Shown here piece by piece: positions 59,859-64,000 of a stretch of DNA of 64,000 nucleotides. The notes below the pieces were generated by a model, which had not been told where the DNA came from, searched no databases, and was given only the letters and a program-made list of their open reading frames with translations. The position numbers and the translations under genes are program-made. Position 1 is the stretch's first letter, and each line of letters starts with the position of its first letter. Source of the DNA: Streptomyces lydicus (lineage in GTDB: Bacteria > Actinomycetota > Actinomycetes > Streptomycetales > Streptomycetaceae); the NCBI RefSeq assembly GCF_004125265.1, contig NZ_RDTE01000003.1:1364001-1428000 (forward strand), read 5' to 3'.

Positions 59859-60779
59859 TCACAGCGCGATCACGATTTTGCCGTGCACATGCCTCTCGGC
59901 CTGCGTCATCACAGCCTCGCGAATCCGCTCGACCGGGAAGGTCGCCGCGATCGGAACCGTGATCTTGCCGGAATGGATCGCCTCGGCGATCTGTTCCAGG
60001 GCGCCCGGTCCCGCGTCGAGTGCGCCCATCTTGCGCACACCGGGCGGCGGGGCGGGGCCGTCGGCCACGACGGAGATCCGCTCGGGTGCCACGCCGAGCT
60101 TGAGCGCGGTCTCGGCCGCCTCCCTTCCGAACAGGTCGGTTGCGGCGGTGATCCCCTCGGGCGCCAGGGCCCGCACCCGGTCCGCCAGGCCAGGGCCGTA
60201 CGCCACGGGTTCGACGCCGAGCCCGCGCAGGAATCCGAACGTGCCCTCGGAGGCGGTACCGAGCACCCGGGCACCCGCCAGCTTCGCCAGCTGCACGGCG
60301 AAGATGCCCACGCCACCCGCCGCCCCACCGATCAGGACGGTGTCCCCGGCGTGGAGCCCGATCGCGGCGAGCGCGGCGGAGGCCGTCAGACCGGACACCG
60401 GAAGCGTGGCCGCCACCTCGTCACCGATGCCCTCCGGGGTGGGCCACAGCGTTTCCGTGGGTTTCTTGACCAGCACGAAATCGGCGACGGACCGGCCGAT
60501 GGCGGCCCCGTACACCCGGTCGCCGGTCACGAATCCCGTGGCTTCGGCACCCACCTCGTCCACCACTCCGGCGAAGTCGCTGCCGAACCCGGCCGGCAAG
60601 GTGATGCCGAACCGCGCCGCCATGTCGGGCTGTGTGGTGATTTGCCAATCCATCGGATTCAGCCCGGCGGCCGTGACCCGGACGCGCACCTCGTCCGGTG
60701 CGGCGTGCGGCTCGGGTATCTCCTGCAGTTCGAGTACTTCGGGACCGCCGAATCGCCGGTAACGGACAGCTTTACTCAT
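59859..60779 (-). CDS. NADP-dependent oxidoreductase (quinone reductase type MDR)
   Basis: A 306-residue zinc-free medium-chain reductase similar in layout to the gene at 13683. AAGLNPMDWQITTQP and GFGSDFAGVVDEVG form the GroES-like domain, VLIGGAAGGVGIFAVQLA the nucleotide loop. ATG 60779 (MSKAVRYRRFGGPEV) is a firm start. It diverges from a TetR gene with two operator-like repeats between. Confidence 0.87.
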   Translation of the reverse strand: MSKAVRYRRFGGPEVLELQEIPEPHAAPDEVRVRVTAAGLNPMDWQITTQPDMAARFGITLPAGFGSDFAGVVDEVGAEATGFVTGDRVYGAAIGRSVADFVLVKKPTETLWPTPEGIGDEVAATLPVSGLTASAALAAIGLHAGDTVLIGGAAGGVGIFAVQLAKLAGARVLGTASEGTFGFLRGLGVEPVAYGPGLADRVRALAPEGITAATDLFGREAAETALKLGVAPERISVVADGPAPPPGVRKMGALDAGPGALEQIAEAIHSGKITVPIAATFPVERIREAVMTQAERHVHGKIVIAL

Positions 60780-60803
60780 CGGTGACCTCTCCTGGCCAGT
60801 GAT

Positions 60804-60849
60804 GGGACTTGGTCTCATGGACCGTACACCAGTGATGGGACGAAGTCCC
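60804..60849. promoter_or_regulatory. Two TetR-type operators between oxidoreductase and tetR
   Basis: GGGAC-GAA-GTCCC (60837-60849) is perfect and GGGAC-TTG-GTCTC (60804-60816) has one mismatch. They lie within larger direct repeats (CCAGTGATGGGAC, twice), 33 bp apart, and end 14 bp before the tetR ATG. Confidence 0.7.
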
Positions 60850-60862
60850 GTACACTGCCCCC

Positions 60863-61438
60863 ATGGCTCGCTGGCAACCCGACGCACCAGGACGACTCGC
60901 CGCCGCCGCCCTCGACCTCTTCGAGGAGCACGGCTACGAGAACACGACCGTGATCGAGATCGCGGAGCGCGCGGGGCTCACCAAGAGCACGTTCTTCCGG
61001 CACTTCCCGGACAAGCGCGAGGTGCTCTTCGACAAGGGCACGGTGACCGGTCTGCTCGTCGAAGGGATCGCCTCGGCGCCGCCGGCGGCTGGGCCGCTCG
61101 ACGCGGTGGCGGACGCTCTCGATGCGCTCGGCCGGACGTTCTTCACCGTCGACCGCCGTGAGTTCAGCGCCCGGCGCCAGGCCGTGCTGAACGCCCATAC
61201 GGAACTGCGTGAACGCGAAGCCCTGAAAAGGATCGACCTCACCGCCTCGATGATCGAGGCCCTCAAGCGCCGCGGAACCCCGAGCCTGACCGCGCGCGTG
61301 GCCGCGAAACTGGGCGCGCTCGTCTGGGAGATCGCCTACGACCAGTGGATCGGCACCGACAACAGCGAGGGCTTCGGCCCGCTGGCACGGCAAGCGCTCG
61401 CCGAAGTACGCGCGACCGGAGCCGTGCGCCAGCTATGA
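60863..61438 (+). CDS. TetR-family transcriptional regulator
   Basis: A 191-residue regulator; HTH at about 10-55 with TVIEIAERAGLTKSTFFRHF, a clear T-K-S-T-F-F-R-H-F recognition helix. The ligand domain ends with IAYDQWIGTDNSEGFG. ATG 60863 follows two operator-like repeats, so it should repress itself and the divergent oxidoreductase. Confidence 0.9.
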   Translation: MARWQPDAPGRLAAAALDLFEEHGYENTTVIEIAERAGLTKSTFFRHFPDKREVLFDKGTVTGLLVEGIASAPPAAGPLDAVADALDALGRTFFTVDRREFSARRQAVLNAHTELREREALKRIDLTASMIEALKRRGTPSLTARVAAKLGALVWEIAYDQWIGTDNSEGFGPLARQALAEVRATGAVRQL

Positions 61439-61559
61439 CAACCGCCGGTCGGACTACGGTGACGACCAGGGGGTGACGAACCACTCGGCGCATCCTGGCC
61501 GTCCGGCACAGGAGCCAGTTGCCCGGAACTCTCCTCTCCCTTCGGGATCGGGCCGCTCC

Positions 61560-61907
61560 TCACCGGGTCTTCTTCCGGTCGAACCAGATCGTCGCGAACG
61601 TCGGCGCGAGCCCTGCCCAGAACTCAATCTGCGTCAACACCCTTTCCTCCCAGGGCATTTGGGCGATCAGCAGCGCGCACAGCATGGCCCAGGCTGCTTG
61701 GGCCAGCACTCTCCGGGGCCACCGGCGGCGGCGTATCAGTGACCACACAGCGAGCTGGACGCCTGCGCGCCTGCACCGGTAGCGCAGCAGGGCGCCGACG
61801 ATCCAGATGACGGTCACCGGCACGAGGTACCACAGGCGCTGACCGAGGGGCAGCGGCATTTCCCGCGCCACCTCGCCCTCACGGACGAACATGTCCAGAT
61901 CCAGCAT
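61560..61907 (-). CDS. Hypothetical membrane protein
   Basis: A 115-residue protein with two clear hydrophobic segments (LWYLVPVTVIWIVGALLRY near 25-43; LAQAAWAMLCALLIAQM near 68-84) and basic loops (RYRCRRAG, RRRRWPRR). No family was recognised. ATG 61907 lacks a strong ribosome-binding site. It is convergent with the tetR gene at 60863 and diverges from the next tetR. Confidence 0.5.
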   Translation of the reverse strand: MLDLDMFVREGEVAREMPLPLGQRLWYLVPVTVIWIVGALLRYRCRRAGVQLAVWSLIRRRRWPRRVLAQAAWAMLCALLIAQMPWEERVLTQIEFWAGLAPTFATIWFDRKKTR

Positions 61908-61996
61908 CGAGCCAAAGAGCGAAACCGCCTAGTCCGGGGGGCGGTCCGGTGCGTGGAGGCGCGAGGCGTGCGGAACGCGAGGGTTCCAGACCACTC

Positions 61997-62029
61997 CATT
62001 TGCCTACACCCTATAGGCAAATGCATAAT
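61997..62029. promoter_or_regulatory. TetR-type operator and promoter before the last tetR gene
   Basis: CATTTGCCTA and TAGGCAAATG (61997-62006 and 62014-62023) are perfect 10-bp arms with a 7-bp spacer. TTGCCT (62000-62005) and CATAAT (62024-62029), 18 bp apart, form a plausible promoter overlapping the operator, 27 bp before the tetR ATG. This is the AT-richest stretch near the right edge. Confidence 0.7.
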
Positions 62030-62055
62030 TGCTTTAGCTATCTGAAGGGGAGGCC

Positions 62056-62625
62056 ATGGCACGCGCGGGACTGACCACGGAACGCCTGGTCCAGGCGGGG
62101 GCGGAGCTGGCGGATGCGGTCGGCTTTGAGCAGGTGACCGTCTCGGCGCTGGCGAGACAGTTCGATGTCAAGGCCGCGAGTCTGTACTCGCACCTCAAGA
62201 ACTCCCAGGACCTCAAGACCGGGATCGCGCTGCTCGCGCTGGAGGAGCTTGCCGACCGGGTCGCCGCCGCCCTGGCCGGCCGGGCCGGCAAGGATGCGCT
62301 GGCCGCCTTCGCCGACGTCTATCGCGACTACGCCCGGGAGCACCCCGGCCGCTATGCCGCGGCACGTCTCCGGCTCGATCCGGAGACGGCGGCGGCGAGC
62401 GCGGGGCCCAGGCACGCGCAGATGACGCGGGCGATCCTGCGCGGCTACGACCTGACGGAGCCGGACCAGACGCACGCCGTCCGGCTGCTGGGCAGCGTCT
62501 TCCACGGCTACATCAGCCTGGAGACGGCCGGCGGCTTCAGTCACAGCGCTCCCGACTCGCAGGAGACCTGGTCGTGGATCCTGGACCGCCTCGACGCCCT
62601 CCTGCGGAACTGGCCCGGGCCCTGA
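62056..62625 (+). CDS. TetR-family transcriptional regulator (WHG-type)
   Basis: A 189-residue regulator. The HTH at about 10-50 has VSALARQFDVKAASLYSHLK, and the C-terminal region LLGSVFHGYISLETAGGFSH is the WHG-group ligand domain. GGGGAGG precedes ATG 62056. The strong palindrome upstream suggests autoregulation; the divergent hypothetical membrane protein gene is the natural second target. Confidence 0.9.
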   Translation: MARAGLTTERLVQAGAELADAVGFEQVTVSALARQFDVKAASLYSHLKNSQDLKTGIALLALEELADRVAAALAGRAGKDALAAFADVYRDYAREHPGRYAAARLRLDPETAAASAGPRHAQMTRAILRGYDLTEPDQTHAVRLLGSVFHGYISLETAGGFSHSAPDSQETWSWILDRLDALLRNWPGP

Positions 62626-62702
62626 GGCCCGCTGTCACCGCATCACCAACGCATCACCGCTGCATCACCGCGCAAGCCCGTCAGCCGAGTGAGCCGTCAG
62701 CC

Positions 62703-62736
62703 GGTTCAGCCCGTAAGCCGGTTCAGCCCGTAAGCC
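62703..62736. repeat. 17-bp direct repeat, two copies
   Basis: GGTTCAGCCCGTAAGCC occurs twice in direct succession (62703-62719, 62720-62736), within a wider set of GCATCACC and CCCGTCAGCC repeats covering 62640-62760, between tetR and the esterase gene. Confidence 0.8.
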
Positions 62737-62813
62737 GCGCAAGCCCGTCAGCCCGTCAGCGCATCTGCACGCATGCAGGCATGCTGCGGCATCTCGATCA
62801 CCAGGTTGGGACG

Positions 62814-64000
62814 ATGAACACCGAACACCACTGGATCACCACGCCTCTCACCGCGGACCTCCTGCGCGGAGCCCTCGACCTGGAACGCACCGCACACGGG
62901 GTGCTGCCGCACCGGCTGCCCGCCCGGGCCCGCGCGCAGTACATGGACGGGCAGCTCGCCATGGCGGAATCCCAACCCTCCGGCGTACGGCTGGTCTTCC
63001 GGACCCGGGCCACCGCCATCGAGCTGGACACGCTGCCCACCAAGCGGGTCTACGTGGGTGCCCCGCCCCGCCCGGACGGCGTGTACGACCTGCTGGTCGA
63101 CGGCCGTCCGGCCGGCCGGTCAAGCGTGAGCGGCGGCAACACCCTGACCATCGACATGGCCGCCGGAACCGCCGAGCAGCAGCCAGGACCGGCCGGCACC
63201 CTCCGCTTCTCCGGCCTGCCCGAGGGCGTCAAGGACATAGAGATCTGGCTGCCGCACAACGAGACCACCGAACTCCTCGCCCTGCGCACCGACGCCCCCG
63301 TCGAGCCCGCGCCGGACCGGGGCCGCAAAGTGTGGCTGCACCACGGCAGTTCGATCAGCCACGGCTCCGACGCCGCCAGTCCCACCACCACCTGGCCCGC
63401 GCTCGCCGCCACCCGCGCCGGTGTGGAACTGATCAACCTGGGCATGGGCGGCAGCGCCCTGCTCGACCCGTTCACCGCCCGCGCCCTGCGGGACACCCCC
63501 GCCGATCTCATCAGCCTCAAGATCGGGATCAATGTGGTGAACGCCGATCTGATGCGCCTGCGGGCCTTCGTCCCTGCCGTCCACGGCTTCCTGGACACCA
63601 TCCGCGAAGGCCACCCCGCCACCCCGCTGCTGGTCGTCTCGCCCCTCCTGTGCCCCATCCACGAGGACACCCCCGGCCCCAGCGCCCCTGACGTCAGCGC
63701 TCTGCGCAGCGGGCAACTGCGGTTTTGTGCCACCGGCGACCCCGCGGAGCGCGCCCACGGCAAACTGACCCTGGGCGTCATCCGGGACGAGCTGGCCCGG
63801 ATCGTGCGACAGCGGGCGGCCGAGGACCCGAATCTGTACTACCTCGACGGCCGTGACCTCTACGGCGAGGCCGACGCCGTCGAACTGCCGCTGCCCGACC
63901 GGCTCCACCCGGACGCCGCCACTCACCGCCGTATCGGTGAACGCTTCACCCAGTTGGTCTTCCGGGCCGACGGGCCTTTCACGGAACGTCCTTTCACGGA
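62814..64000 (+). CDS. GDSL/SGNH-family esterase or lipase, truncated by window edge
   Basis: An open frame from ATG 62814 runs past 64000, so the C-terminus is missing. About 395 residues are present. An N-terminal beta domain (1-170) precedes the SGNH domain: HHGSSISHGSDA (nucleophile serine, block I), NLGMGGSALLDP (block II glycine), KIGINVVNAD (block III asparagine) and DRLHPDAATH (block V aspartate and histidine). It hydrolyses esters of lipids, carbohydrates or acetylated polymers. No signal peptide is evident. The ATG lacks a strong ribosome-binding site. Confidence 0.87.
   Translation, partial: MNTEHHWITTPLTADLLRGALDLERTAHGVLPHRLPARARAQYMDGQLAMAESQPSGVRLVFRTRATAIELDTLPTKRVYVGAPPRPDGVYDLLVDGRPAGRSSVSGGNTLTIDMAAGTAEQQPGPAGTLRFSGLPEGVKDIEIWLPHNETTELLALRTDAPVEPAPDRGRKVWLHHGSSISHGSDAASPTTTWPALAATRAGVELINLGMGGSALLDPFTARALRDTPADLISLKIGINVVNADLMRLRAFVPAVHGFLDTIREGHPATPLLVVSPLLCPIHEDTPGPSAPDVSALRSGQLRFCATGDPAERAHGKLTLGVIRDELARIVRQRAAEDPNLYYLDGRDLYGEADAVELPLPDRLHPDAATHRRIGERFTQLVFRADGPFTERPFT

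Overview
The window is GC-rich chromosomal DNA of a Streptomyces-type actinomycete. The evidence is strong third-codon-position GC bias, frequent GTG starts, many TetR/MarR/PadR regulators beside the genes they probably control, and an ethylmalonyl-CoA pathway operon followed by psd and pssA. No rRNA, tRNA, CRISPR array, replication origin or intact mobile element was seen. Both edges cut a gene: a VanX-type D-Ala-D-Ala dipeptidase on the left (minus strand) and a GDSL/SGNH esterase on the right (plus strand).

Layout. 1-2 kb: partial VanX-like dipeptidase, GNAT, NUDIX. 2.2-6.1 kb: fatty acid desaturase, APC permease and a TsaD-family protein. 6.3-13.6 kb: an aminotransferase-fold protein with no catalytic lysine, a GNAT, a PAP2/diacylglycerol-kinase fusion, a methyltransferase, a VOC protein, LysE exporter plus PadR regulator, and an alpha/beta hydrolase with palindromic PadR-type operators. 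13.7-22.7 kb: oxidoreductase/TetR/aldehyde dehydrogenase, a DUF5107 protein, DUF6204, VOC, GNAT, then a membrane-anchored hydrolase with a divergent TetR beside an integrase remnant. 23.1-27.8 kb: CoA transferase, SRPBCC/DUF2867 protein with divergent TetR, and a cytochrome P450-ferredoxin pair. 27.9-33.1 kb: a four-gene peptidase operon (M55, M20, S9, S66). 33.5-43.5 kb: PucR-type regulator, secreted serine hydrolase, alpha/beta hydrolase, an MFS exporter fused to three carboxypeptidase-regulatory-like domains, an SRPBCC protein, an amidohydrolase/MarR pair sharing a very large inverted repeat, and a HEAT-repeat protein. 43.8-54.9 kb: double 3-hydroxyacyl-CoA dehydrogenase, TetR, ccr-ecm-mcl-maoC-acd, then psd-pssA. 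55-64 kb: glycerate kinase, NUDIX, nucleotidyltransferase, small membrane protein, a frameshifted DinB-type gene, enoyl-CoA hydratase, oxidoreductase/TetR, a hypothetical membrane protein, another TetR and the truncated esterase.

How the genes work together. The ccr operon encodes acetyl-CoA assimilation through crotonyl-, ethylmalonyl-, methylsuccinyl-, mesaconyl- and beta-methylmalyl-CoA; the upstream hydroxyacyl-CoA dehydrogenase could supply the early steps. psd and pssA make phosphatidylethanolamine from CDP-diacylglycerol. The peptidase operon looks suited to breaking down peptides, including D-amino-acid-containing cell-wall peptides. Many remaining genes are regulator-plus-enzyme pairs whose shared intergenic regions contain clear inverted repeats.

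No wholly new multi-gene system could be demonstrated. The most unusual items are the 47-bp MarR-region inverted repeat, two copies of a palindromic element inside coding sequences that both add Pro-Ala-Val-Ala-Gly-Gly, the lysine-less aminotransferase, an unlinked TsaD, the MFS fusion protein, and an unusual density of short tandem repeats.
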